Shown one piece after another: positions 34,772-47,632 of a stretch of 64,000 nt of DNA. How positions within the stretch are numbered: position 1 is the stretch's first letter; every line of letters starts with the position of its first letter. The notes below the pieces were generated by a model. It did no database searches and was not told the origin of the DNA. It saw only the letters and a list, made by a program, of their open reading frames with translations. The translations under genes were made by a program, and so were the position numbers. Source of the stretch: Actinomortierella ambigua (lineage: Eukaryota; Mortierellomycota; Mortierellomycetes; Mortierellales; Mortierellaceae). Where the stretch lies: NCBI GenBank assembly GCA_016098155.1, contig JAAAJB010000046.1, positions 37,490-101,489 on the forward strand, given 5' to 3'.

Positions 34772-37700
34772 ATGGCAACAGCCTCCCCTGTCGTCGAGGA
34801 CCAGGCAAAGTACCTCGAGGACACCCTGGGTGTCGTCAAAGTACAGGCCTTTCAAATGAAGCGCTGTCTGGTAATGCTCCTCTCTGTGCTGGCCCTACCA
34901 TGCCCTTTTCCATTGCTCTTGCTCTTGCTCATCGACTGGACACGCCCCTCCCCCATTGAGCAACCAATGGAAAGCATGAAAGAGTGGATTCTGGACAATG
35001 ACCCATTCATTTGATTCACACCCACATGTTCTATCCCTCTTTTCTCCTATGTGCATCGCGCACTCCAGGACAATCACAAGCTCATGGACGGACTCAAGCA
35101 TTGCTCGACCATGCTGTCCGAGCTGAGGACGTCGTCTCTGACACCAAAGAACTACTATGAACTCTGCAAGTAGAAGCACTCACAGAAAAAAAAATAAGGA
35201 GACATGCCATGGAGCCACGTGGAGTCGGTTCTTTCCTAGTCAGCCTGACTTACCTTTGTGTTTTCTTTTTTCTTTTTGCCCACCCCCTATTGCGAATTGT
35301 CATCCATGGTTGTGTTCTCCGTCGCCTCCATCCTCCTCCCCCCCTCCTTCCTCCCTTCCTCCGCCTCCTCTGTTGTCTCCGCCCCCGTCTCACTCTTCTA
35401 GATATGGCCATCTTTGATGCCCTGCGCCATGTCACGACCTACCTCAAGGAGGCACATCAGACCCAGCGCCATCACCTCGCAGACTTGTACGAGCTGGTTC
35501 AATATGCGGGCAACATTGTTCCTCGTTTGTATCTGATGGTGACCGTTGGCAGTGTCTACATGGAGATGCCCGATGCTCCTGTCAAGGAAATCATGCGCGA
35601 TATGATGGAAATGACCCGCGGTGTTCAGCATCCGACGCGCGGTCTTTTCCTTCGTTACTACCTCAGCGGACAAACTCGCAACGGACTGCCCACCAACCTT
35701 GAAGACGGGTAATTTTTGGTTTTGTGGGCTGAATTGGAAGCCAAATACTTTCTTGGCAAAAAAGAAAAAAAAATGTGTGCACAAAGCTAAAGCAGGGAGA
35801 GGGGGAGGATACACAACGTCTAATTGCTTTTCTTTCTTTTCTTTTCTCTCTCTTCTTTTCTTTCTTTTCTGGCAAACGCCTAGGCCTGAGGGCAGCGTCA
35901 ATGACTCGATCCAGTTTATTCTGACAAACTTCATCGAGATGAACAAGTTGTGGGTCCGCCTTCAGCACCAGGGCCACTCTCGAGAGCGTGAGAAGCGCGA
36001 GATGGAGCGCAAGGAGCTCAAGATTCTTGTGGGAACAAACTTGGTCCGCCTGTCACAATTGGACAATGTCGATCTGAAGATTTATCAGTCGACGATTCTA
36101 CCTAGCATTCTGGAGCAGATTGTGAGCTGCAAGGACGTCATTGCCCAAGAGTATCTCATGGAGGTCATCATCCAGGTCTTCACCGACGACTTCCACTTGC
36201 GTACTTTGGGCCCCTTCTTGTCCGCCACTGCCCAGCTTCACCCCAAGGTCAACGTCAAGCAGATTGTCATTGCTTTGATCGATCGTCTGGCTGCTCACGC
36301 TGCTCGCGAGGCCGATAACAATGAGGACGAGGACGACGAGGAAGAGGCCCCTGTCTCTGAGATCAAAAAGTCGCCCAAGGCAGACGATGAGGAGGCAAAG
36401 GATGGCGAGGAAGGTGAAGAGAAGGCTGCCGAGGATGAAGATCAAGAACAGACCCAGGAAGAAGCAGAGGCAGAAGTAGCAGATGAAGAGCAAGAAGAGG
36501 CTGTCTCGGCCGCTCCCAAGCTTCCCAAGGTGCGCAAGATCCGCGGCATCCCTGAGGACGTCAAGCTGTTTGAGGTCTTTTGGGGCAAGATTGTGGAGCT
36601 TGTTAAGGTAAGAGAGAAAGCAAAGAAAGAAAAGTGAGAAAGGGAGAGGGGAGAGAAGGAGGGGGATCAAAAGTCCATCTTCTTTTCCCCACGACAACTC
36701 GCCTTTTTTTTTCCACGACAACTCACTTCTTCCCCCCTATTTTATTATTATTTTCGTGCTTTCATAGTTCCGCCCTGACCTCTCGATTCAGGATATTACG
36801 GCGTTGCTGGTGTCGCTGCTGAACTTGTCGCTGAGCTGCTACCCCGACAACCTGCAGTATGCGGACCAGGTGCTTGGATTCGCCAAGGAGAAGATGATTG
36901 ACTTTAGCGAGAGCCCCGACCTGCAGCACAAGGATACGGTCTCGAACCTGCAAAACTTGTTGATGGTTCCAGTTCAGCACTATTCGTCGATCCTGACGCT
37001 GCTGGAACTCCCGAGCTATGCGACGCTGCTGTCGCTGCAGCCCTACCAGACACGGCGCGCGGTCGCGCTGGCGGTGGTACAGTCGATTCTCAAGAACGAG
37101 ACGATCATCAGCACACCCGAGGAGGTCAATGGCGTCCTGGAGATTTGCGCGGTGATGGTTCGGGATCAAAAGGATGGCGGCTTCAACTCGGGTCCGTTCC
37201 GCAACACACGTGGTGGTGGTGGTGGCGGTGGCATGGGCAGTGGACTTGGTCGTCATGACGGTGGTGGTGGGGTGGACATTGAGGATTTTGCAGAGGAGCA
37301 GGGCAAGTTGGCTCGCATGATTCACTTGCTGAGGAGCGACGACGCCGATGTCCAGGCAGCCATCCTGTCGGCTGCTCGTAAGCAGTTCTCCGATGGTGGT
37401 GAGCGCATCCGATACACTTTCCCACCACTAGTCATTCAGGCTGTCAAGCTGGCCAGGCGGTTCAAGAAGCTTCAGGATACTGTAAGTTTTTTTTTTTTTT
37501 TTTTTTTTTTTTGGGTTTCCGTTATCATATGTGAAAAAATAGGTTGTGGTGAGTACAAGTGTCAAGTCTAATCCTTCCTTTCGCATTTGTTTCCAACCTC
37601 TCTCTCTCTCTCTACACTTTTCCATCCTTTCTAGGATGAGGATTGGGCGAAGAAGTGCTCGACGCTATTCCGGTTCATTCACCAAGTGATTTCGATCCTA

Positions 37701-38580
37701 CACAGCAAGGTTGAAAACTCGGATATTGTTCTGCGACTGTTTTTGCTTGCAGGACAGGCGGCAGATGAGTGTCACTTTGAAGACATTTGCTACGAGTTCT
37801 TTGTGCAGGCATTCACGATCTACGAGGAGGCGATTTCCGAGTCGAAGGCGCAGTACCAGGCGATCTTGTTGATGGTGGGTACGCTGCAAACGACGTCGTG
37901 CTTTAACCTCGACCACTACGATACCTTGATTACCAAGTGCGCGTTGCACGGCGCCAAGCTGCTGAAGAAGCCCGACCAGTGCCGTGCTGTGTATACTTGC
38001 AGTCACCTGTGGTGGGGTACGACCATTGTGAGCCAGAACGACGAAGGAGAGGAGGCACCGAGCCCTTACCGCGACGGCAAGCGTGTCCTCGAGTGTCTGC
38101 AAAAGGCACTCAAGATCGCCGACTCGTGCATGGACTCTGTGACCAATGTCGAGCTCTTTGTCGAGATTTTGAACCGTTTCATCTACTACTTTGAAAAGCA
38201 TAATGACGCCGTAAGTCTGCACTTATTGTTGCGTGTTTTTTTAATCTTACTGCGTGTATGGTTGTTAACGTTTCTTTCTGAGGGTGTCATGCTAATGATG
38301 ATTATGTGTCTGTATTGTGTGTATTTTTTTTCTTTTGAAACAGGTGTCCGTCAAGTACCTCAACAGCCTGATTGAGCTGATCAACAACAATCTGAGTAAC
38401 ATGGACAACCCCGATCAGCACCCACCATCGTCCAATTCGTCATCGCTGATCGAACACGACCCTTCACGCATCTCGGACTATGTGATGACACACTTCCGCA
38501 ATACGCTGTACTACCTGCAGCATCGTAAAGACGAGGGCGACGATCGGTATGCAGAGCTGGATGCTTCGCTTGCGAAGTAA
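34772..38580 (+). CDS. VPS35: Retromer cargo-recognition subunit Vps35
   Basis: Exons 34772-34870, 35069-35165, 35402-35708, 35884-36607, 36768-37481, 37635-38210, 38344-38580; 917 residues (human 796, yeast 944). It is the scaffold of retromer, which retrieves receptors from endosomes to the Golgi. The Vps26-binding motif PRLYL is at about 106-110. The rest is an alpha-solenoid whose closing segment ([13 protein letters not shown]) is typical. Two inserts depart from the animal protein: a highly acidic loop with [11 protein letters not shown] (about 310-385) and a Gly-rich loop ([15 protein letters not shown]). Intron 2 (35166-35401) begins GCAAGT, a GC-AG intron; any GT choice nearby breaks the conserved [11 protein letters not shown]. 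It shares an upstream region with the MFS transporter. Confidence 0.97.
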
Positions 38581-41500
38581 GCAAAGCCAGAGAAGCAAGA
38601 ATAGTGAGAGAGGGGGTGAGGGGGGGGGAAGAGAGAAGGATGAAAAAGACAGAGCATCGCCTCGCCGTAGTTGATAAAGCGATTAAAATTCGTTTCATGC
38701 CATCTTTTTATTTTTGGCATGTGCCAAGGGCACATACCCACAGCGCAACCAGCTGCCTTTTTTTTTGGCGTGTTTGTCATGGCGCGTCAATGTTAGTCCA
38801 GCCGGTGTGCTGGCGATGGGAGGGGAGGGGGTTGATGCTGATGAACGGGGCCGCAATCTGCTCGATGGAGCACTCGTTCTTCAGATTGGTGGATAATAGA
38901 GTCGCTGTTGGCATCCCTGGGCTTTGACTATGCGCCCCCTCCCTCCACATTGTTCCATACCACTGCCCTCCATCGTGAACATTCTCGCAAGCAACCTTTC
39001 CAGTCCTTGAACTTTGTTTGCCCTGACAAACCCTACGTTAAAAAAAAGCAGGTCTTGGATGTCCCGAAAACCGAACGTTATCACTGTGTTGCCGGTGCTC
39101 GCACCTGAACTTGAGTCCGCGCTCACGTCAGTTATAACGTGGGGGTGAGGTTCAGCAGCAAGGTCTGCGTCAAAAAGTCTTCTAGTAGATCATGAGGTTC
39201 GTCTGAAGGAGGCTCAAGAGTCCATTGCCCCCCCCCCTTCTTATTACAACAATGTTGACCAGTTGGTAAATGATACGTCGGTCAGCATCTTCGCGCTCGA
39301 GGGAGGGGCAAGACAGGGGCGCAGCAGAAGGCTTGCAGATTTTTATGGACAAGTGTTAAAAAAAAGGTTCTTGACGCCAATTGCAAACTGGCGTACATGT
39401 GTGCTGAGGGGTCGGCCTGCTCTTTATTTCAACAAAATCGTCCGTGAGAAAGCAACTGGAGCCATAACGGATGGGAGTTGGGTGGATCGCTGGCCCCCGG
39501 GGGGTTTACATTTTACTCGATAGAAGATGTAGTCGAGATGATTCTGGGTTCGCTTCTTTGTCTTCGGCAGATCAGTTTCTTGCCCTCCATGATACGCCTT
39601 TGTATATCGACGTCCAAAGGTCACTGACCCCATATCTCATCAAAGCAAGTGTTGACGACTTGGCGCAATATAGCCATTCTTTCATTTCCTGGGATGTCCA
39701 TGAACCGAGGCCTAGCAGGCGCTTTTGGCAGTGGTCAATGGCCTTCTTTTTAGCTGATGCCACGCGAGTAAGTTCCACAAGCCTATCAATACGGCGATCT
39801 GATGGTTGATTGATCATTGGTAAGATGGTTCTCTAAAATACGCCAATGACAAGCCCGACTATCTCGCCCCACAACAGTACCCACTAGGCTTGGCGAAGGT
39901 AGTAAGAGGTAGCTGGGAAAGTTGTCTGAAAAGTTTCGACTGAAGCCCTAGACGTAGGAAGGGTCCATCCAGGGCTAGACACCAATGCAGCGGTCGAACT
40001 TCTTTTATCAGCAATGTCGACAAAGAGGAGAGAGACAGAGAGAGGCCTTTGAGCTCTCTTTCGTCTAACCCGCGGGTGTGTACGCGACGCAGTTATCACG
40101 TGAGCGTTTATTTTTTTTTCTTACTCTTTTTGTGACGGAGCACAAAGGGCTGGGCTGCAGCAGTATCAGTGTTGATTACATGCTGCGATTGGTGCGCTGT
40201 GATTTTTTTTAGCAGGGCCGACTCAGGACAGCTGAGAGAAGGGAGAGACTGTGTGTCTCTGTGAGTACGTGTGTGTGGTGCACACAAGTGAGCGAGTAAC
40301 GGAGAGAGAGGGAGAGTGAGTGGGTGAGTGGGAAAGAGAGGGGGAGAAGGGGAGAGCCCCCCCTCTCTTCTTCCTCCCCCTTATCAGCAGCAGAACAGCG
40401 CTGTTTCTTCAGCTCTCTCTTCTTTACCACACACTCACTCACCCCTCCCCCCACCCACAGAAAGGTAAGGCACTCCCACTCCCACTCCCACTCGCACCCA
40501 ACACTCACACTCACAGTTGCAGTGTCAGCCAGCCAGCTCTTGTCTGCTGCTGTCTGCTGCTGTCTGTTGCTGCTGCTGCTGCTGTCTGTCTGCCTGCCTG
40601 ATAGCTACCCTCTGCTGAAGAGGGTAAAGAGAAGAGGCCTTATTGCCAACAACGGCTATCAACGCTACCACTACCACCAGACTCTCTCTCCCTCTCTCTC
40701 CCTCTCTCCTCCCTCTCGCTGGCCCATCCCCACAGCGATTTTTTTTTCTTGCTTGGCCCTGGGCCAACCTGTCTGCTCCCACCCAAAAAATGAGAGACTT
40801 CGCCCCCTCTCCCCTTCCCTTCCTGGAGTGAAGGACACACCCACACACCTCTCCACTGCTAGGCGGAAAAAGGCGACATAGGAAAAAAATACTCCTTCCA
40901 ATCGTTGGAATATGGACTCCTACCTCCTCGGTGGGTTGAAATACTTGCTCGTGAGAGACTCCCTTTTGTCATCCCCATCATCCCTTCCCATTCCCACAGT
41001 CGGAATGAGTCGATGGAAGCGGTCAAAGTGTAACTGCACCACACTCCTTTTCTTGTTCTTTTCTTTGTTTTCTGTATTCCTTCCCGAGTGCGGGTTTGTT
41101 GGTTGGTTTTTTTTCTTTTGTTTGACTCGCGTCATCGAGATTGGTCAAAGTGCCCCGGAGTGTGCAATGACATTGAGATGAGGCACCTCACCGAGCGAAA
41201 GGGCGCGAGAGGACACGGTTAGGTATTGAGGGGTGCGGATGTGTAGATTTTATTGGGACCCTTTTCCAATATCCGGCCTCTTTTTTGTTGTTAGTGGCTG
41301 ATAGGCTTTTTAGTGCAGAAGAGACAGCAGCAGGCTGGGGGGAGAAGGCAGGATGCTGACAGAGCATCTCCAGGTGTGTGTCGGCGTCTTTTTTTTTTTT
41401 TTTTTTTATTGTGATCCTTTGGTGGTTGCCATAAATTGGATGGGTATCGCCTTTCATCTTTTTTAAAGCAAGTTTTTATCGAGTTTGAGGGTTGATCTCC

Positions 41501-41988
41501 TTTTGTTTTGAGTTGGCAACTGGAGAAGGGGACGGCCTGATGGGTTAACTCAAGCAGTCGGTCAGCCAGTCAATCAGTCAGCCAGCGCATAACAACGCGT
41601 CTCTGAGTGAGAGAGAGAAAAAAAATGGGTGGGTTTTTTTTTGCTGGGCCGGGCAGACAGAGTAGAGCCTTTTTTTCAGCGCCGCACCAAAAAAAAATTT
41701 TTTTTTGGGCCTGAGAAGCACAGGAGAGGAGAGGGCAAAAAGACGCGTCTTTGCTCTGTGACCCTGCAAAAATTCAATTTTGGACCCACAAGGCCTAAAA
41801 ACAATACGAGGGACGGGTTCTCTCTCTCTCTTACACACGCTGTGCCTCTTACCCACCTCCCCTCTGATCTCGCCCACTTTTTTTTTCTTTTCTCTTATTA
41901 TTCATCGAGTAACTAACGCCACCACCACCTCTCCTTCATCTTTCACCCTCCTCTTCCATCCTTCATCTAATCATCCAGAACATACATC
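38581..41988. other. 3.4-kb stretch without a supported gene
   Basis: The first part (38600-40200) has only short frames. The most protein-like, 39471-39809 on the plus strand, has no recognisable family. From about 40210 to the HMGB start the plus strand becomes strongly C/T-rich with CTC, TCC and CTG runs (40360-40720) and homopolymer T tracts. CACAGAAAGGTAAGG near 40456-40470 resembles an exon end, and a good acceptor (AATCATCCAG) sits 11 bases before the HMGB start. A long 5' UTR intron is therefore possible but unproven. Confidence 0.4.
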
Positions 41989-42625
41989 ATGCCCAAGGTC
42001 GCAAAGAAGGACGCCAAGGTCTCCAAGCGCGCTGCCAAGCCCGAGCCTGCCAAGCGCAAGCGTCGCGCCAAGAAGGACGCCAACGCTCCCAAGAACCCTC
42101 TGTCTGCCTACCTGCTCTTCTGCGAGGAGTGGAGAGAGAAGGTCCGCGCCGATAACCCCGATGCCTCCTTCGGTAAGTCGGCCCCCCTTCCTGTCGTCCA
42201 AAGATGCAACGTCTACTTCATTGACGTGTGCAATTGCTAGGAACGTGCGTTTGTCGTTGTATCATCTTGATTCATTACTGATATACCGTGATTTGCTATC
42301 TTCTCTCCCTCTTCCAGGTGAAATCGGCAAGAAGCTCGGTCAACTGTGGCGCTCGTACTCTGACGAGCAGAAGGCTGTAAGTTTTCCTCACCCTCCTACT
42401 CCATGTTTGGCCTATCAATTGATTTTGGGTCACGCTACCGCAGCACATTTAGCTCCACTGAAACTAACGCGTCCTTTTTTGATTCTTGTAATTTTTCTGC
42501 GTCTTTAGCCCTTCATCGCCAAGCACGAGAAGGCCAAGGAGAAGTACAACCAGGAGAAGGCTGCCTACGATGCCCAGAAGGCCGCCAACGATGCTTCTGA
42601 CGATGAGGATGAGGATGATGATTAA
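41989..42625 (+). CDS. NHP6: HMG-box chromatin protein, Nhp6/HMGB-like
   Basis: Exons 41989-42172, 42318-42376, 42509-42625; 119 residues. A basic Lys/Ala-rich arm (about 1-30) is followed by one HMG box (about 31-100): DANAPKNPLSAYLLFCEEWR, GEIGKKLGQLWRSYS, PFIAKHEKAKEKYNQEKAAY. It ends in a short acidic tail of Asp and Glu. HMG boxes bend DNA without sequence specificity. The KRKRRAKKDANAPK start is diagnostic of the Nhp6 group, which works with FACT on nucleosomes; the acidic tail, absent from yeast Nhp6, is more like animal HMGB. Codon use is strongly biased to C-ending codons, consistent with high expression. Confidence 0.96.
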
Positions 42626-43688
42626 ACAAGCGACCAATGGTTGAAAACAATGAAGCAGCAAAAACTCCCATCACAACTCTCCTTCCTCTAATCCCTATTA
42701 CATGCTGTTTTTTCTTTTTTGTTATTTGGTCTACCACATCCGTCTTCTATCAAAACAGGAAAGATACCTTTTTCTCTTTCTCTTCAGGTTCCCTTTTTCG
42801 CCGGCTTGTGTTTTTACTTTTTTTTTTCTTTCCTCTCTTCTCTTCATTTCTTGCCTTTTGATATTCCGTCGTGCATGCACGGGTTGTACGCATAGCTTCC
42901 CTTTTTCTCTTGCAAAGTTGCAACATTAAAAGAAAATAGTTACCCTCAAAGCTTGTTTTTGTATTTGATCGGTTGAGTGGTCGGCACTAGAGTTTCTCTT
43001 CAGCAGGGTATACAAAGGGTCAAATACAAGTACACAGCAACTGTACCTGTACACAATCACCCACCTACCGCACCGAAACCCCCTGTTGCGAATGCCCTGA
43101 TAGACTACGTCTCTTTGGGCCAAAAATGGGGGTGCCGCGCCCGTTATCAGCATAGAAAATGGCATGCAAAGTCGGTATCAAGATTTCTTGTGCACCCTTC
43201 ACCCATGGCAAATCTCCGGGAATGCAGAGGCCATGATAGTGGGAGGGAGGGCCGCCCCCATCGAATCTGCTCGATTGGAGCATGTTGACGCTGAAGGATG
43301 TGAGAGGGACATGGGAGTAATCCATTGCCCACTTGCTAGTATTGTCTTCGATCAGAAGCAAAAGGGAGGGAAGTGGATGTGTGGGAACGATGTATGCCCC
43401 CCGGGGAATTTGGGATACACAGGGGGAGATGGTTTGCACATGGGGGGGGGTGGGGGTGGAGTGAAGCAGTGTGGGTCATCGGCCAAGAGAGGGGCTCTCA
43501 CCGTCACAGATGTGCTGGTCGGGCACCTCGTGTCCCTTGACACAGTTCCACCTCGCGCTCTCCAAATCCCTTTTATTCTTCTTTTGCAACTTGATTCGCC
43601 AGCTCTAACTTATACATTCCTCTCACTCGTACCACTCTCCCCACTCTCCCCACTCTCCTTCATTCTCTTACAACAATCACACATAGCA
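42626..43688. other. Spacer between NHP6 and MCT1
   Basis: 1.06 kb. T-rich 3' flank of the HMG gene, then unremarkable sequence with a G-run near 43441-43458 and a CT-rich leader before the MCT1 start. No gene is seen. Confidence 0.6.
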
Positions 43689-44606
43689 ATGGCAACCACC
43701 ATCCGGACAACACTGGTCGACAAGGCCGCCCCCATCATCACACGTCTCGCCATACCCTCGCGCTCCACCACACCTGCCTCATCCTCTATCCTCTCTTCCG
43801 TTGCGACCTTCTCTTCTTCTTCTTCCTCTTCTTCGTCTTTGGCATCATCACCATCATCTCCACTATCTGCCACACCTCTCGTTTCAGATGCTATCAGCAC
43901 ACTCCAAGCATACATGCATTCCGCCAACACCACACCATCCGTCGTCGCCTCTGGCGCTGCTGCTGCACGGAGAACGCGCTTCATCCCCACAAGGCACCGG
44001 AGAGCACTGGTATGTTGTTCTTTTCACTCTATTCTTTGTCAAGGAAGGACAACATCCTCAGCCCCTCCCCCTTCACACCCATATAGATCTATCTACGGAA
44101 TGAACGAGGTCGCCTATAGTAACGCCCCAACCGCGCACGTCAACCCCGGACCAGTGACTAGAGACATGCGCACAACGGACGTCAGTATTATTTTTCAACT
44201 CATCCAGGAATGTCCGATCATCTGTAGCCTCGATCAGCCCTCATGGAATTGGGCCTCCAATATATCGGTCTCGACGAGCACTTGTCCCAACCAGCACCTC
44301 GTTGACACTACAAATCCTTCCCCCCCCCCCACTACCACCACCAAGTGCTAAAAGTTTTTTCTCATGTTTGGATGGATGTGCCCAACTTTGCATCAGAAAC
44401 TGACTCTGCAAGCTGCGTTTTGTGTTTTTTTATATCCTTTTTGTCCGTTTCTCCTTCCCATCTGACACCGCATGTGCCTGAATCCCGTCTCTCTTTGTTT
44501 TTTTGTGTCCACTTGCACTTGTTCAATCCAGACATCGGTGGGCCCAGGCGAGAGCAGCAACTGGGCCATACTCTTTCCAGGTGAGCTATTATGTCTTTTG
44601 ATTTTG

Positions 44607-44641
<35 letters not shown>

Positions 44642-47190
44642 TTGTCATGAGCATGGGTTGATCTTGGGGGGGTTGATATTCACAGGAGGGACAAGGAAAG
44701 GGTGTTTCTTTCTGTGGGTGCTCCCCTTCTCCCATGGGTTCCTTGCTCCTTCCCTCGGCTCTTTCACAGTCTAAGTGGGTGACTCGATTTGTCATTGCCG
44801 TGAAGCGAGAAAAAAAAAAGGTTTGAAGGAAACCAACCAGATGTAGCCAAAAAAAGAAAAATGTGGGGAAGGGGTGGGGGGTAGAAGGGGAAGGAGAGAG
44901 AGAGAGAGGGAAGGAAAAAGAAGTGCATCGCAGGGCTAGGCAAAAACTAGAATCCGAACCGTGGGCATGCCATGTTTCCTCCTCCCTCCTTCTTTCTCTC
45001 TCTCTGTCTCGCTCTCTGTGACACTCCCATGCCTTACACTGTGAAGAGCAAAGAAGAAGAAAAAAAAAACAACTTTCCCCACACTCCTCTCACACTCCTC
45101 TCCTCCCTCCCACCTCTTGGACAGCTCCATTGGAGCTCCGCTCACGAAACCCATTCTTTGTGGAGACAGGGTGCTGAAAGGATCGCGTGCGGTTCACAGG
45201 AGAAGAGAGAGACGTTCATGTGAAAAAAAATGACTTCATTACATCGTCAATCTATGATATTATTTTTTTTTTCGTTGCTGATGATGATGTTGATACTCTT
45301 CCCCCCCCCCCTTTTTTTTTTTAGGCCAAGGATCACAGTTTGTCGGAATGGGCAAGGATCTCTATGACGCCTATGATGCTGCACGGAAAGTGGTGGACGA
45401 AGCGGACGATGCACTGGAGGGAACATTGAAGAAGGTGATGTTTGAGGGCTCACAGGAAGATCTGACACGGACCGAAAATGCTCAGCCAGCCATCTTGACG
45501 ACCTCGATTGCAATGCTGCGCGTCCTTGAGACCGAGCGTGGATTCAAAATGGACCAGTCGTGCAAGTATGCGCTTGGTCACTCGCTGGGCGAGTACTCGG
45601 CCTTGGTTGCCACCGGTTCACTGACACTAAGAGATGCCGTCAAGCTAGTGGTATGTAACTGGGTCTTTCTCAGCTTGCTTGTTTGTGAGGGAAGGGGAGT
45701 GGGTGGGTGAAGATGAGTCAGCTCACTCACCGTAACGTGGTTTTTCTCATAAATGAGTCTTTCGCCTTTCTCTACCCCCCCTACCCACTCTACCTTTTGG
45801 GCGGGGGGGGGGTGCACGGATGCTACTCCACCAAGTGCAAGATGGAAGCAAAAAAAAAGGGGGGGGGGGAGGGAGAGAAAGGCGGGGGTTGTGCGTGAGA
45901 GAGAGAGAAAGAAAGTGGAAAGCGATCGATAACTGACGAGGATTCTTTCTGTTCTTTTTTTTTACCCTTCCCACCAACAGAGGCTAAGAGGCCAGGCGAT
46001 GACAAAGGCTGTTACTGACAAAGGAACCACTGCAATGTCGGCGCTTGTGGTGCGCCCAGCCAAACTGGAGGAGCTGATCAAGGCCATGGAGGACATTCAA
46101 CGATCACTACCTTCAGGTGAACTGGCTGAGATTGCCAATATCAACAGTGTAAGTCGAGAGGCTGAGGAACATGAGGAAGAGGGGCACCGAGTTCACAATG
46201 GGTGTTGCAATGTGAACATATAACGCGGGATTTATCTTACCCATCCAACCATGTTCCACCCCGACGCTACAATGCAATATATTTTTTTCTCACGCTATAT
46301 ACATACTTTCGAATTTTTTTTACTCCCCCACCCCCAATAGACATTCCAAGTCGTCATTAGTGGTACAGTGAAGGGCGTCGACCATGCATCCAGAGCTCTG
46401 CAGGCAAAGAAGATTGCTGCAAGAGCCGTTGACCTCCCAGTTTCGTAAGTTGCACATTGGCAAAATGGAGGAAACTGGTCCCCCTCTTTTTTTCTGGAAA
46501 CAGATTTTAACTTTTTTTGATCCATCTCTCTGTGGTTGCTTAAACTTTATAGGGCACCTTTCCACTGTAGTCTGATGCAACCGGCAGCGGATGCTATGCA
46601 GGCGGCACTCAAAGATGTTCATTTCGAGAAGCCATCAATCAGTGTCATTTCCAATGTCACCGCCAAGCCAGTATGTGATCATTTTCTATCGTTAGCCATC
46701 AGTCATGCATCGTCAGGACATACATAGGGTCAGAAACTGAGTAGGAGGGGGGTGGAAGATGGTGGCGATAGCTTTGTTGGCTCACAAACTTTTTTTCTCT
46801 CCTTTTCTCTCTTTCTTCATCTATATAGATTGAAAAAGTGGAGGATATTTCGGATTTGCTGGTGAGGCAAGTGACGGGCACGGTGCAGTGGCACGACAGT
46901 ATCCACAGACTGCGATCCGACTACAACGTGCACGACTATGTCTCACTAGGCCCTGGCAAGGTTCTTGCCAACTTGCTGCGGAAAGAGTATCCACTGGACC
47001 TTGTCAAGTATGTTGAATGATAACCCCTTCCTCCTCCTTCTCCTCCTCCTCCTCACAAAACTTCAGTTTGGTGCTGTTTACGTTTCCCATGGATTTTGTC
47101 TTGGTACGCTTACTTACCTTTATATCTGCTTCTTTGCTCTTCGATAGGACGGTGACAACAGTGGAGGATGTCAAAGAATGGCAACTATAG
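43689..47190 (+). CDS. MCT1: Mitochondrial malonyl-CoA:ACP transacylase
   Basis: Eight exons: 43689-44009, 44532-44580, 45325-45650, 45981-46148, 46341-46444, 46553-46670, 46829-47007, 47148-47190; 435 residues. FabD-type enzyme that loads malonyl groups onto acyl carrier protein for mitochondrial type II fatty acid (lipoate) synthesis. Motifs: LFPGQGSQFVGMG spanning exons 2-3, nucleophile loop GHSLGEYSA (about 207), MSALVV, and LPVSAPFHCSLM across exons 5-6 with the catalytic His. The first exon is Ser/Thr/Ala-rich with scattered Arg, an import presequence longer than usual. Intron 1 (522 nt) stays open in frame to 44351, so retention would give a short readthrough protein. AATAAA lies at 47208-47213, just after the stop. 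Confidence 0.94.
44612..44640. repeat. (CT)n microsatellite in MCT1 intron 2
   Basis: CT dinucleotide repeat with one interruption, inside the 744-nt intron 44581-45324. Confidence 0.9.
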
Positions 47191-47632
47191 TGAACTTTGG
47201 AAAAAATAATAAAGAAAAAAAAACACTGAAATCTCGCGCAGTTTTTGAAAGAAGGAGGGAGACTAAGAACAGCATGCCGATGCCTCAGCATAGGTTTGAC
47301 TTTGCCAGAGTGAGAGAAAAAGAATGCCGTTTAGGTGAGAAATAATTCGACATAAGAAATGATCATAGTGCCCCAGCCGATACGCGCTATGTACAATTTT
47401 TATTGGTACGGGTGATTTTGTTCACATTTTTTTCGTAAGACATGGTTTACCTCGCGTATATTTCGTGTCAATAAAATACAACATCGATGGTTGATTCGCC
47501 TTGCGATGAAAAGGGGGAGAGAAGGGGAAGGGCACGCTGGTATCTATAAAGGGAGCATTGGCTTCCTGCTTTCCTTCGTTCGCTCCCCTCCCCCCCCCCT
47601 CACCACGCCCACCACCACCATTACGTTTTGTC
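47191..47632. other. Convergent 3' spacer between MCT1 and PNS1
   Basis: 442 bp holding the 3' ends of two convergent genes. C-runs at 47588-47600 lie close to the PNS1 stop. No gene is seen. Confidence 0.6.

Noticed and set aside
43164..43688. Upstream extension of the MCT1 frame
   Set aside because: The frame is open but low in coding quality, and the ATG at 43689 follows a typical pyrimidine-rich leader. The longer start adds nothing recognisable.
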